DNA from: an uncultured Clostridia bacterium
Lineage (GTDB): Bacteria > Bacillota > Clostridia > Christensenellales > UBA1242
DNA: 64,000 nucleotides
Direction: 5' to 3'
NCBI GenBank assembly: GCA_934757865.1
Contig: CAKVLS010000005.1
Span: 5,053-69,052 of the forward strand
A program made the translations under genes and the position numbers. Positions 42,950 to 51,227 of this stretch are shown here, in pieces; within the stretch, counting starts at the first letter, position 1, and every line of letters begins with the position of its first letter. A model generated the notes under the pieces. It made no database searches, was not told the origin of the DNA, and saw only the letters and a list, made by a program, of their open reading frames with translations.

Positions 42950-43649
42950 TTTCTAACTCCAAGAATATATTTTCAAGACCTTTGTCTCCCTTAACATCTT
43001 GCATCTTGCCGCTACCTACAAGCTTGCCGTTTTTGATTATAATTACATTGCTACACAACTTTTCGGCAACTTCTAGTACGTGTGTCGAAAACAAAACAGC
43101 AGCACCATTTTCTACCTCTTCTTGCATTATTTTCTTAAACTCATGACTTACCTTAGGGTCAAGTCCCACAAAAGGCTCGTCAAATATGTATAGCTTAGGT
43201 TTATGTACAAGAACAGATATTATAGCTATTTTTTGCTTCATACCATGTGAGTATGAGCTAATAGGAGCTTTTAGTGCTTCAACTAGTTCCAATCTCTTAG
43301 AATACTCTTCTATCCTAGATTTTCGAGTAGCACTATCTACCTTAAATACATCTGCAATAAAGTTAAGGTAATCGATACCTTTTAGGCTCTCATAAAGATC
43401 AGGATTGTCTGGCAAATAGCCAACTATTTTTTTGACCTCAAGAGGCTCTTTTTTGATAGAGTGTCCGTCTACTGTAATATCTCCGCCGTCTATACCAATA
43501 AGTCCAACGATAGCTTTAAGTGTAGTAGTTTTTCCGGCGCCGTTGTGACCGATAAACGCTGTAATATCTCCACTGTTTACCTCAAAAGATATATCATCAA
43601 CAGCCTTTTTGCTGCCATACTTTTTTACTAAATTAGTTACTTTTAACAT
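42942..43649 (-). CDS. ABC transporter ATP-binding protein
   Basis: The ATPase partner of the permease encoded next. The 235 residues show Walker A GHNGAGKTT (about 34-42), Q-loop YLPDNP, signature SHGMKQK (about 135), Walker B LYIFDEP and the H-loop STHV. It is a CcmA/YtrB-like exporter ATPase. The ATG at 43649 lies inside the end of the preceding GNAT gene (17-base overlap), with GGAGG just before it; translation of the three genes is coupled. Confidence 0.93.
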   Translation of the reverse strand: MLKVTNLVKKYGSKKAVDDISFEVNSGDITAFIGHNGAGKTTTLKAIVGLIGIDGGDITVDGHSIKKEPLEVKKIVGYLPDNPDLYESLKGIDYLNFIADVFKVDSATRKSRIEEYSKRLELVEALKAPISSYSHGMKQKIAIISVLVHKPKLYIFDEPFVGLDPKVSHEFKKIMQEEVENGAAVLFSTHVLEVAEKLCSNVIIIKNGKLVGSGKMQDVKGDKGLENIFLELENE

Positions 43650-44109
43650 TTCTCCTCCTTACATTCCATGTACGCCAAATTTCGTCATCTACAAAGCTTG
43701 CATCTTCAAATAGCCCAGCAACCTTTGTCCAAAATTTTATAGCCCTAGGATTGGTAAATCTTGTAGCGAATGTGAACTCGCCATCAAACAGCTCGGTTAC
43801 ACTTTTTACAAAGTAAATGCTATTGCCGTCTTTTCTAAACTCAGGACGAACATAAAACTCCGCAAAGTCATATAAGTTGTCCTCTAGCTCTCGTATTAGT
43901 GCAAGCCCTGCGACTTCTCCGTCTACAACAAGATACAAAGGGAATCTGTCTTTATCTATAAAATAAACATCAAACCACCTATAGATAGGGGTTCCGTTTT
44001 TATCAAATTTTATGTCCGGGTCAAACTCCGAGAGTTCCGTTAGATACTCATTTAGCATCTTGCGGGTTACTTCAGCCTTTGACTTTGGAACAACCACAAG
44101 CCCTTTCAT
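43633..44109 (-). CDS. GNAT-like N-acetyltransferase, 158 aa
   Basis: A GNAT-fold protein: YLVVDGEVAGLALIREL (strands 2-3), FAEFYVRPEFRKDGNSIYFV (motif A, altered from the usual QxxGxG/A so that the acetyl-CoA loop reads RKDGNS) and FTNPRAIKFWTKV (last helix). The ATG at 44109 is preferred because GAGGAGAGGG lies directly upstream; a TTG 15 bases earlier would put the ribosome binding site inside the gene. It is the first gene before the ABC transporter. The altered motif A makes full catalytic activity uncertain. Confidence 0.82.
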   Translation of the reverse strand: MKGLVVVPKSKAEVTRKMLNEYLTELSEFDPDIKFDKNGTPIYRWFDVYFIDKDRFPLYLVVDGEVAGLALIRELEDNLYDFAEFYVRPEFRKDGNSIYFVKSVTELFDGEFTFATRFTNPRAIKFWTKVAGLFEDASFVDDEIWRTWNVRRRNVKSN

Positions 44110-44217
44110 ATTCCCTCTCCTCAAAAAAAGTATACCACACTTTATTCCCTCGTCCTACAAAAAATGCATCTTTAATAACCAAAAATTGATGTTTTTGACG
44201 CAAAATAGCCAAAATAT

Positions 44218-44246
44218 TTGGCTAGAAACAAATTTTATGCTAATAT
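44218..44246 (+). promoter_or_regulatory. promoter of dcd
   Basis: TTGGCT and TAATAT are 17 bases apart, 26 bases before the dcd ATG; GAGGAG lies between them and the start. Confidence 0.65.
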
Positions 44247-44271
44247 CTTTTTTACATGAGGAGAAAAATCA

Positions 44272-44793
44272 ATGATTACCGGAAAAGAGATAAAAAGACA
44301 AATAGAGCTTGGGAATATAGTTATTAAACCTTTTGACGAGAGCCGTCTTAACCCAAATAGTTATAACATCACACTTAACAATGAGCTAGTTGTATATGAC
44401 GAAAATGTGCTAGATATGAAAAAGCCAAACAAGACACACAAAGTAATAATCCCAGAAGAAGGCCTTGTGTTAGAGCCTAACAAGTTGTACCTTGGCAGAA
44501 CTAACGAATATACAGAGACACGCAATTTTGTACCTTGTATAGATGGTAGATCATCTATCGGCAGACTTGGATTGTTTATCCACGCAACCGCAGGCTTTGG
44601 TGATGTTGGATTTAAGGGCACTTGGGCACTAGAGATTCAATGCATTCAACCTATTAGAATTTATCCAAACACCGAGATAGGTCAACTATACTACGAGCAA
44701 GTTCAGGGCGAACAAACTCTATACTCAGGCAAATACCTTAACCAAATAGACGCCACTCCTAGCAAAATGAATATGGACTTTGACAAAAGATAA
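44272..44793 (+). CDS. dcd: dCTP deaminase
   Basis: Dcd converts dCTP to dUTP, which is then processed to dUMP for dTMP. The trimeric dUTPase-like fold is evident: LNPNSYNITLNNELVVY (26-42), GRSSIGRLGLFIHATAGFGDVGF with the SSxGR substrate loop (around 92-114), the catalytic Glu in GTWALEI, and a C-terminal GQLYYEQVQGE. The length of 173 matches monofunctional Dcd. GAGGAG lies 8-9 bases before the ATG. Together with the dCMP deaminase gene at 21592 it gives two routes to dUMP. Confidence 0.93.
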   Translation: MITGKEIKRQIELGNIVIKPFDESRLNPNSYNITLNNELVVYDENVLDMKKPNKTHKVIIPEEGLVLEPNKLYLGRTNEYTETRNFVPCIDGRSSIGRLGLFIHATAGFGDVGFKGTWALEIQCIQPIRIYPNTEIGQLYYEQVQGEQTLYSGKYLNQIDATPSKMNMDFDKR

Positions 44794-44825
44794 GCTTTGG
44801 GAATTTTGAAAAAATACAACAAATA

Positions 44826-44860
44826 AAAAGTAGCATATATGTTATGCTACTTTTTTATTT
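44826..44860 (+). terminator. bidirectional terminator between dcd and IMPase-like gene
   Basis: AAAGTAGCATA and TTATGCTACTTT pair around a short loop with A-rich and T-rich flanks on both sides, so it can end transcripts from dcd and from the convergent gene. Confidence 0.9.
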
Positions 44861-44883
44861 TCCTATATATTAAAGTCATCTTT

Positions 44884-45600
44884 TTACTTTTTAGTCTTAG
44901 TATTTTTATCAAGAGCTTTTAGGAGTTCTTCGCTATTTGCACCTATATGCTTATACTTTTTGTTTAGGATATAACCGCCGGCATTTTTTACCAAGTGCTG
45001 CCCGGGGATATAGTCCCAAAGAGTTTCTTTTCTAAACACAGTGCCACCAACAAGTCCTCTTGCCGTCCACGCAAAGTTGATTGACGAGCATCCCAAATCT
45101 CTATAAAGTGGCGAAACCTCAAACATCTCAGCAGGTCCCGGCAATCTAACTGGGTCTTCGTACACATATATACATTTGTTAGGGCTGTCACTACTTACAT
45201 GCATCTCTTTGCCATTAAAATATGACTTTTCTTCATCGGCGGTATATAGCTCGCCTAGCTTTGGCAAATAGATACAAGTTGCATGCATTTTGCAATCTTT
45301 GATGCAAGTTATTTGAATACCCCAAAGAGGAAGCCCATGGGCAAAATTGATTGTGCCATCTATAGGGTCAAGCACGAAGCAATTTTCGGTTAGCTTTTTG
45401 TCGCTGTTATACTCTTCTGACACAATGCCAAAGTCAGGAAAATCCCTTTTCAATCTGTCAGTTATAAACTTCTCTATCTCATAATCAAAGTTGGTAACTA
45501 GGTCTCCTTTGTCGTCCTTGGCACTAACCTGCACATCATTGGTTATTAACTTCGCCGCCCTTTTGACTAGTTTTATCAAATATTTTAGTTCGTTATTCAT
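44884..45600 (-). CDS. inositol monophosphatase family protein
   Basis: A Mg2+/Li+-type phosphatase of sugar or inositol phosphates. Metal ligands: E62/E63 in VSEEYN, D78 and D81 in LDPIDGTINF, and the C-terminal WDYIPGQHLVKNAGG motif (about 195-209), where the usual WDxAAG is altered to WDYIPG. The length of 238 is slightly short. The gene overlaps the upstream metallophosphoesterase gene by eight bases (45593-45600), so the two make a small phosphatase operon. Substrate not known; inositol phosphate, PAP or fructose-1,6-bisphosphate are all possible. Confidence 0.88.
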   Translation of the reverse strand: MNNELKYLIKLVKRAAKLITNDVQVSAKDDKGDLVTNFDYEIEKFITDRLKRDFPDFGIVSEEYNSDKKLTENCFVLDPIDGTINFAHGLPLWGIQITCIKDCKMHATCIYLPKLGELYTADEEKSYFNGKEMHVSSDSPNKCIYVYEDPVRLPGPAEMFEVSPLYRDLGCSSINFAWTARGLVGGTVFRKETLWDYIPGQHLVKNAGGYILNKKYKHIGANSEELLKALDKNTKTKK

Positions 45601-46396
45601 TGCAAATATTTTTCTCCAAATTTACTCTTTTTTCAATAACATTTATCTTTTTGCCATCAGTTTCTACTAAAAAGTACACTCCGTCTGGTTTATTGTCAAA
45701 GTGCATATTTTCCGTCATAGAACCAACGACATACGCTGTGCAATTTCCGGCATTGATATATCTAGTCCAATGTTGATGCCCAGCAAAATAAGCTAAAACA
45801 TTTTTACCCTTTAGGATCTCAATAAAATCTTCTCTATTGTCAAGCAAAGCCTCGTTTTTATGCCCTTCAAACCAGTAATTGCCAGTCATATCATCATCAA
45901 ATAAGCTATAATGAGAAAAGATTATGCAAGGGGCATTGGTCTTCGCAATATCTGCTTTTAGCCACTTAAAGTCCTCTTTTGGGAGATAGCCGTCAGAATA
46001 TCCGTCCCAATCAGCAGATTCAAGTCTTAATCCTAAAAATATAAGATGCACTCCATCAATATCTACCGAATAGCTTAATGACTTTTTACCAAAGACTTCT
46101 TTTAATTTTTTCTCGCCAATAGCTGTAATATCATGATTACCAATAGCATAATATGCAGGGACTCCAAAGCCCTTTATTTTTTCTAGCATTGTTTGCAGAT
46201 TTGACAAGTTGTTTTTTCTAACTTTTTCATCTTGCACAATGTCCCCAAGGCACGCCACAAAATCTAAGCTTTCATTTTTTACATCAGCTATAAGCTGATC
46301 CAAGACTGGCCCCGCCAAATGACAAAGCTTGCGAGGAGTTTCCTCGGTATATTTTTCTCTGTTATAATGCAAATCCGCAAAAACAATAAACTTCAA
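45593..46396 (-). CDS. calcineurin-like metallophosphoesterase
   Basis: A two-metal phosphoesterase with motifs in order: FADLHYN (DxH), CLGDIVQDE (GD), AIGNHDI (GNHD), FSHYS and AGHQHW (GHxH). The most likely start is TTG at 46396: AGGGGAG is 5-6 bases upstream and the protein then begins LKFIVFADLHYN, as expected for the fold. An ATG 18 codons earlier (46450) gives an extra N-terminus with no family match. The product has about 267 residues, no signal peptide. It is the first gene of the pair with the IMPase-like gene. Confidence 0.88.
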   Translation of the reverse strand: MKFIVFADLHYNREKYTEETPRKLCHLAGPVLDQLIADVKNESLDFVACLGDIVQDEKVRKNNLSNLQTMLEKIKGFGVPAYYAIGNHDITAIGEKKLKEVFGKKSLSYSVDIDGVHLIFLGLRLESADWDGYSDGYLPKEDFKWLKADIAKTNAPCIIFSHYSLFDDDMTGNYWFEGHKNEALLDNREDFIEILKGKNVLAYFAGHQHWTRYINAGNCTAYVVGSMTENMHFDNKPDGVYFLVETDGKKINVIEKRVNLEKNICNE

Positions 46397-46450
46397 GCTT
46401 TTCTCCCCTAATAGCACTTGCGATTTTTGTGCTAAAACTTTTACACTCAA

Positions 46451-46641
46451 AATTATACAACAACTCTTTAATTTCGCAAATCAAAAAAGCCTTATTCATA
46501 CGCTTTTATTTCTCCGCCCCAGAAAAACTACTCTCTCACCTCCGCTCACCCTTTCCTTTCGTTGACTTTTCACGCACCAAGTGATATATTATTACCGTTG
46601 AAAAGGTTAAACCTTTTATCACTTTGAGGGTAAATATACAA

Positions 46642-46646
<5 letters not shown>
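46451..46646. other. spacer with tRNA promoter
   Basis: No gene is seen. Positions 46562-46590 carry TTGACT-17-TATATT, a good promoter pointing at the tRNA repeats. A small hairpin AAAAGGT/ACCTTTT lies at about 46603-46619. Confidence 0.6.
46562..46590 (+). promoter_or_regulatory. promoter upstream of tRNA-Arg locus
   Basis: TTGACT (46562-46567) and TATATT (46585-46590) are 17 bases apart. It now faces the truncated tRNA copy first; the intact tRNA lies 220 bases downstream and has no equally good promoter. Confidence 0.7.
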
Positions 46647-46686
<40 letters not shown>

Positions 46687-46767
46687 TATCGACTTGGACA
46701 AAATAAAAACCTCTAAACACTCCTAAAACACTGACAATTTGCGCTTACTTGAAACTCACATAAAACC

Positions 46768-46788
46768 AAAGTTCACCAAAAGTTCACC
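46768..46788 (+). repeat. tandem AAAGTTCACC repeats between tRNA copies
   Basis: AAAGTTCACC occurs at 46768-46777 and again at 46779-46788, 11 bases apart, within the 120-base spacer between the tRNA fragment and the intact tRNA. Such direct repeats resemble arm-type integrase sites; that reading is inferred. Confidence 0.45.
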
Positions 46789-46812
46789 CAACCTTAACAT
46801 ATTCCTCAATAT

Positions 46813-46889
<77 letters not shown>

Positions 46890-46921
46890 AATTTGAAATT
46901 TAAGCTTTTTTAAGGAGCCTT

Positions 46922-47293
46922 ATGAATATAGAAATATTAAAACAAATTTTATATATTTACAATAATATCCTTGAAACTAACAAATGTTGGAATAGTAGGC
47001 CAATGACTTATGAAAATGATTACATAAAAGTTGTAAGTTTAGATGACTCCAACAATCATAATTCAGAAGATTATAATAAATTTAATAAAATGTGGAGTAT
47101 TGTATATTCAGAAAAACAATCATTTATAAAATTAGAAAACTTTAAGCTTTTTCAAAATGAATTTAATGCTTACATTTCATCTGTTAATAAAGGTAAAAGC
47201 AAAGGATGCCTTGCTATTAGAATTCCAGACATGAAGGAATGCCCAAATATCGAAATAGCTAAAATAATTCTTGATTTTATTTTTAGTAAATAA
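46922..47293 (+). CDS. hypothetical protein, 123 aa
   Basis: I do not recognise this protein. It begins 32 bases after the tRNA, with AAGGAG 5 bases before the ATG. The protein is acidic, Asn-rich and soluble, with a helical start (IEILKQILYIYNNILE) and a C-terminal segment CLAIRIPDMKECPNIEIAKIILDFIFS. It is the first gene of the island and its codon use (TTA, AAT) differs from the left part. A weak hairpin AAAAACG/CGTTTTT follows its stop. Confidence 0.75.
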   Translation: MNIEILKQILYIYNNILETNKCWNSRPMTYENDYIKVVSLDDSNNHNSEDYNKFNKMWSIVYSEKQSFIKLENFKLFQNEFNAYISSVNKGKSKGCLAIRIPDMKECPNIEIAKIILDFIFSK

Positions 47294-47506
47294 GAAAAAC
47301 GGCTAATTAAAGTCGTTTTTTATATTTATTGTTTTCCCGGACTATTAATTAATATATTCTTTATATTTAATGTTAATGGCTATCAATCTCTTTCTAAATC
47401 TAGATTTATTAAAATCTATCTACTAATTGAATGATTAAAAAACGGCATACACAAAAAATAAGATGAAAAAATATACTTTTTTTATTTTGTGTGTTATCAT
47501 AATTAT

Positions 47507-47944
47507 ATGAAGACTATGTATTATTTAACAAAAGCAAATGATGACGATTTTGATTTTATAAAAAGAGCAAAAATTACAACGATTTTCGATTATGCAAAAA
47601 ACATTTCTAATGAAGAAAGAGAGCAAATTTTATCCTATGTTGATAGGTTTACGAATAAATTTTTAAAGGATTATAGAATAATCAAAAATAAAAATGAAAA
47701 ATTGGGAGTTTTTTTAGTTAGAGATTATGAAGACGGCGTTCTTCTTGATGAAATTTATTTACTACCCCAATATCGTAATTTGGGCATAGGCTCGGATATC
47801 ATAAAGAATGAACTCAAAAAACATAACAAGATGTATTTATATGTTTACAAGGAAAATGTAAAAGCAGTTAATCTTTATAAGAGATTAGGTTTCCATGTTT
47901 TTGAAGACAAAAACGAAAGATATTTAATGTTATTTCTGAAATAG
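47507..47944 (+). CDS. GNAT family N-acetyltransferase, 145 aa
   Basis: A small acetyltransferase: DEIYLLPQYRNLGIGSDIIKNEL holds the acetyl-CoA motif (RNLGIGS) and YVYKENVKAVNLYKRLGFHVFED is the conserved C-terminal strand-helix (NxxAxxLYxxxGF). The ATG at 47507 is used; an upstream TTG in frame adds six residues. No ribosome binding site is visible; a CATAAT or TATCAT hexamer ends only a few bases before the ATG, so the message may be leaderless. The substrate is not known. A terminator hairpin follows about 70 bases past the stop. Confidence 0.85.
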   Translation: MKTMYYLTKANDDDFDFIKRAKITTIFDYAKNISNEEREQILSYVDRFTNKFLKDYRIIKNKNEKLGVFLVRDYEDGVLLDEIYLLPQYRNLGIGSDIIKNELKKHNKMYLYVYKENVKAVNLYKRLGFHVFEDKNERYLMLFLK

Positions 47945-48012
47945 CACAACAAAACCCATATTAACGGACGACCCCACGAAAAAACTTTTTCAAAAAGAAT
48001 TTTTAACCCATA

Positions 48013-48043
48013 CATCACACGCATTGTGTGATGTTATTTTTTT
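48013..48043 (+). terminator. terminator after the 145-aa GNAT gene
   Basis: CATCACAC and GTGTGATG pair around GCATT and are followed by TTATTTTTTT. Confidence 0.85.
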
Positions 48044-48389
48044 AACTTAATTTTAACAATGCCGTATAAACACATTCTTTACACCGACAAAAATATTTTT
48101 GCATAGTCGATTTATTAGTGAGTGGTATATCGGGGAAAAATAATTTTAGTATTTTTATTTATCAATCTCGTTTTACAGCCATTTAGTCAAACGAAAAAGA
48201 TTTATACAAGCCAAATACATAATTCCCGCAACACACCCATTGTGTGTAACGAGAAAACTTTTTTATTTTCTTACTTCAATAACAAATATATCTCTCGTGT
48301 GTTCACTATTTGAACACTCGGGAATATTTTTATATAAAAATTTTATCTACTTCAAGAGTTCAGCATTTGAATTTAAAAAAAATTACAAT

Positions 48390-48424
48390 AAAAAATAACC
48401 CAATAAAAATTGAGTTATTTTTTA
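48390..48424 (-). terminator. terminator after the exonuclease gene
   Basis: AAAAAATAAC-(T/C)-CAAT and ATTG-(A/G)-GTTATTTTTT pair around a 4-base loop; flanks are A-rich and T-rich, so it can act on both strands. It is about 108 bases beyond the stop of the minus-strand operon. Confidence 0.75.
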
Positions 48425-48531
48425 TGTAAGTTATTAAATTTTATATACCGTCATATGTTTAAGGACAACTTCTTTCAAAAAGTTAAGGCTGTAAATTGAA
48501 AATCAATAAAATAATTATTTCTTTTCATTTG

Positions 48532-49569
48532 TTAGTTTTCAAATTGTTTTAACCAATCCTCATAAGAAATGCCTTTCTTTTTTAAACTCTCAATTAGAGC
48601 AGTATTAAATGCAGTATCCTTGCAATTGTTTTCTTCATGTTTTATATACTCACCATGTTCATTAATTTCTATTTTTAACATTTTTGACAGCTCTTCAATT
48701 GTTATCTTTTTAATGTCCTTATGGTTATCTTCTATATTATGGTCACAAGACAAATCTCTTTTACCATACTCATTATTATGAACAAAATAATCACATTCTG
48801 ACGCTTTGCATGTGTAATTATATCCATTTTTAAATATTTCTTTTATAAGGGCAATTCTTAATTCATAATCAGTTTCTTTTATCGTATCCGAGATACAAAT
48901 TGCTTTCCAAGAAAATCTGTCAGAATACTTTTCTGCAATATTTTTTAAATCTCTTGAGAATTTTCTTCTTAATGTTTTTTCACTTAGCTCGTGCTTATCT
49001 CCATTTCTTTTACTTTTATCACATAATTCCAATAAATCGCTTAAAGTTATACTTAACTTATCACAAATTTCTTTGGTAACTAACATTGAAATTTCAGCAT
49101 CATCACAACTTTTATGTTCTTTTAAGTTTGAAATATCAATTCCTAGATCGTTTACAATATTATCAAGACTCCTAGTTTTATATTTTTTATTCAATTGATA
49201 ATAAAAATCTTGTGTATCATACACATCTAAATCAATATTATCACAATCATATCTTTCACAAGCAATTTTTAGATATTGTATGTCTGCTGTAATACTATGT
49301 CCTAAAAGTATTTGATTTGAACGAGTTAATAAATTTTTTATATCTTCATAATAATACTTAAATGTTTTCTGCTTTTGGAATGTGCTTTCTGTATATGCTA
49401 AATTTATCCTTGGGTCAAATCCATCACGCCCAAGTTTAAATCTCCATTGTGGGTTTATTACTATATCGTTCTTCTCTAAAATATTAAAATTTTCATCTAT
49501 AATAACATAACCAAAAGAACATATATGTTTGCCATCACAACATTCTATATCAAAATATAAATAATTCAT
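48532..49569 (-). CDS. DEDD-family 3'-5' exonuclease with C-terminal extension
   Basis: Residues 1-175 are a DnaQ/RNase T-like exonuclease: YFDIECCD with D7 and E9 (DxE), GHSITADIQYL (second acid, about 95-105) and HKSCDDAE (HxxxxD, about 154-161). Residues 176-345 are an extension with a Cys-containing stretch (CKASECDYFVHNNEYG, then CDH) that could bind zinc, and a C-terminal WLKQF-type helix. AAGGAG precedes the ATG by 5-6 bases. It is the last gene of the WYL-hsdR-hsdM-hsdS operon, which is not a usual place for an exonuclease. The role in restriction or defence is inferred. Confidence 0.8.
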   Translation of the reverse strand: MNYLYFDIECCDGKHICSFGYVIIDENFNILEKNDIVINPQWRFKLGRDGFDPRINLAYTESTFQKQKTFKYYYEDIKNLLTRSNQILLGHSITADIQYLKIACERYDCDNIDLDVYDTQDFYYQLNKKYKTRSLDNIVNDLGIDISNLKEHKSCDDAEISMLVTKEICDKLSITLSDLLELCDKSKRNGDKHELSEKTLRRKFSRDLKNIAEKYSDRFSWKAICISDTIKETDYELRIALIKEIFKNGYNYTCKASECDYFVHNNEYGKRDLSCDHNIEDNHKDIKKITIEELSKMLKIEINEHGEYIKHEENNCKDTAFNTALIESLKKKGISYEDWLKQFEN

Positions 49570-49578
49570 TTTTTCTCC

Positions 49579-49956
49579 TTAGCGAATAACAACAGGACTA
49601 GGCCCATAATATGGTGCGCTTAATAAAAAGTCAATATAATCTGTTTCAACAATCAAATTATCATTCTTATCATATTGATGAACTTTGTAAAAATATTTCC
49701 CAAAAGCTAAATCTGTTATAGATTTGTAAAACATTCCGTCTTCAACTTTAAAAATTCCCATCAATTGTTTATCATTATCAAATAAAGAAATTTTTGTTAA
49801 TGCTACATTATTATTTGCATTAGCAAGTCTAATAGCTATCAGATTTGTTCCACAAGAATGTTTTACGTTTAATTTTTGAAGAAGTTCAATCTTTTCATCT
49901 GTTATAAGTCCCTTATATAATTCAGTTTTAACTTCAACAATAAGTGGTTCAATCAT
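49579..49956 (-). CDS. hypothetical protein in the hsd operon, start uncertain
   Basis: I do not recognise the family. From the ATG at 49956 there are 125 residues with a beta-rich pattern (VALTKISLFDNDKQLMGIFKV, FGKYFYKVHQYDKNDNLIVETDYIDF). The frame is open for another 45 codons, to 50091, and those codons read like protein (YFNNGQKEF ... VCVIDFDFKNEIKKLEVHF), but contain no ATG, GTG or TTG. Either translation starts at a rare ATT near 50091, just after the hsdS stop, or the 5' end was lost. It lies 9 bases before the exonuclease gene, whose ribosome binding site overlaps its stop. Confidence 0.65.
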   Translation of the reverse strand: MIEPLIVEVKTELYKGLITDEKIELLQKLNVKHSCGTNLIAIRLANANNNVALTKISLFDNDKQLMGIFKVEDGMFYKSITDLAFGKYFYKVHQYDKNDNLIVETDYIDFLLSAPYYGPSPVVIR

Positions 49957-50099
49957 ATCATAGTTAAAATGAACTTCGAGTTTTTTTATTTCATTTTTAA
50001 AATCAAAATCAATAACACAAACATCAATATTTTGAAATACTGATTTATGGGTATTAAACTCTTTTTGCCCATTATTAAAATAAATAATAATTTACCAAA

Positions 50100-51227
50100 C
50101 TATTCATCAATGATAGCTTGACCATTCATGAGTAAGGGTAAAATAAAATTGCGAATTTTTATTAATCTTTCATTTTCTTTTTCATTTTTTTCAATATAAT
50201 CTAAGTATTTATTAAGAGATAAAAGTAAATTGTGGTTATTTGGTATAATTATCTCGATATTTTCGACATCTGATTTGCTTATAAATTTAACAATAGAACC
50301 GGAAGATGCCTTTTTAAACTTTTGAACGAGTTTTAATGCTGACATATATAATGTCCCATAGTATAAACTATCACTTGGGATTAATACATAAGTCCTCTGA
50401 TAAGCATTAAATTCGCCATTATAATGCTTTACATTAAAATCACCATTGCCAGCTATTAAAATTGATTGACCACTAAATGCTGGTTTATCACAATTTATAG
50501 TTTCTTTTGAGCAAGTAAAGAATTTATACTTGCCATTTGAGTTTCCAAAGTTTGCATCTTCTTTCCCAGTTTTCACTTCTAATATGTCTTTACAAAGAAG
50601 TTTTGAACAGTTTGACACATTATTTTGCGCTTGCTTTATGAAATAATAATCATAAAAAGTATTCATAAGTTCTTGTAAATTATTATTTATCGCATTATTA
50701 TTTTCAATTTTTTTATCAATACTTGAAAAAATATTTCCAATTCTTCTTTGTTCATCTAATTCTGGCATATAGACAATCAAATCCAAAATTGAGTCTATCG
50801 TTAGTGTGTATCTTTGACCACTTCCACTTGCATTTAATTCAAAATATCTTTTTGCTGTTTGCGAATGAAGATAAGCATTAAGATATTTACCATCTAACAA
50901 TTTTTCATTAGGTATAATTAAAGCATTGTGATAACCCAATATCATGTTATTTATATCATCTGCTATATATGTTGATATTCCTATATCATCTCTTGTTTCA
51001 CTATCTTTGGTTAAAGCAACATTCCCTTTTCTTAATGTAAACTTTTCTATTTCACTATCCGAAGCTGTTGAAACCATAAAATCTTTTGCAATTTTATTTG
51101 TTATAGCCCAATTTTTATAAACATCTACATAATTACATAAAACAACTTCTTTTTGGTTTTCTTTTGATTTTTTATCAACATTGCTTAAATATACAGTTGC
51201 GACATCTCCTAATCTACATTTTTTCAT
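50100..51227 (-). CDS. hsdS: type I restriction specificity subunit HsdS
   Basis: HsdS recognises the split target sequence of a type I enzyme. The 375 residues hold two target-recognition domains separated and followed by helical conserved regions: the first ends near LDEQRRIGNIFSSIDKKIENNNAINNNL (about 157-184), the second near LLLSLNKYLDYIEKNEKENERLIKIRNFILPLLMNGQ (about 333-369). The MKK start lies inside the end of hsdM (14-base overlap) with a GAAGGTGA ribosome binding site. The gene itself looks complete. The specificity cannot be read from sequence. Confidence 0.93.
   Translation of the reverse strand: MKKCRLGDVATVYLSNVDKKSKENQKEVVLCNYVDVYKNWAITNKIAKDFMVSTASDSEIEKFTLRKGNVALTKDSETRDDIGISTYIADDINNMILGYHNALIIPNEKLLDGKYLNAYLHSQTAKRYFELNASGSGQRYTLTIDSILDLIVYMPELDEQRRIGNIFSSIDKKIENNNAINNNLQELMNTFYDYYFIKQAQNNVSNCSKLLCKDILEVKTGKEDANFGNSNGKYKFFTCSKETINCDKPAFSGQSILIAGNGDFNVKHYNGEFNAYQRTYVLIPSDSLYYGTLYMSALKLVQKFKKASSGSIVKFISKSDVENIEIIIPNNHNLLLSLNKYLDYIEKNEKENERLIKIRNFILPLLMNGQAIIDE

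Larger units (their letters stand above)
47945..48531. other. gene-free region with several hairpins
   Basis: About 590 bases. It holds the terminator at 48013-48040, a related hairpin at 48231-48247 (ACACAC-CCATT-GTGTGT), a third inverted repeat GTGTTCA-CTATT-TGAACAC at 48299-48317 and a bidirectional terminator at 48390-48424. One 63-codon GTG-start frame with a hydrophobic beginning crosses it (48122-48313) but has no ribosome binding site and contains the hairpins. Confidence 0.6.

Noticed and set aside
48122..48313. A 63-codon GTG-start frame with a hydrophobic N-terminus
   Set aside because: No ribosome binding site, and hairpins cross the frame; it looks like chance in A+T-rich DNA.
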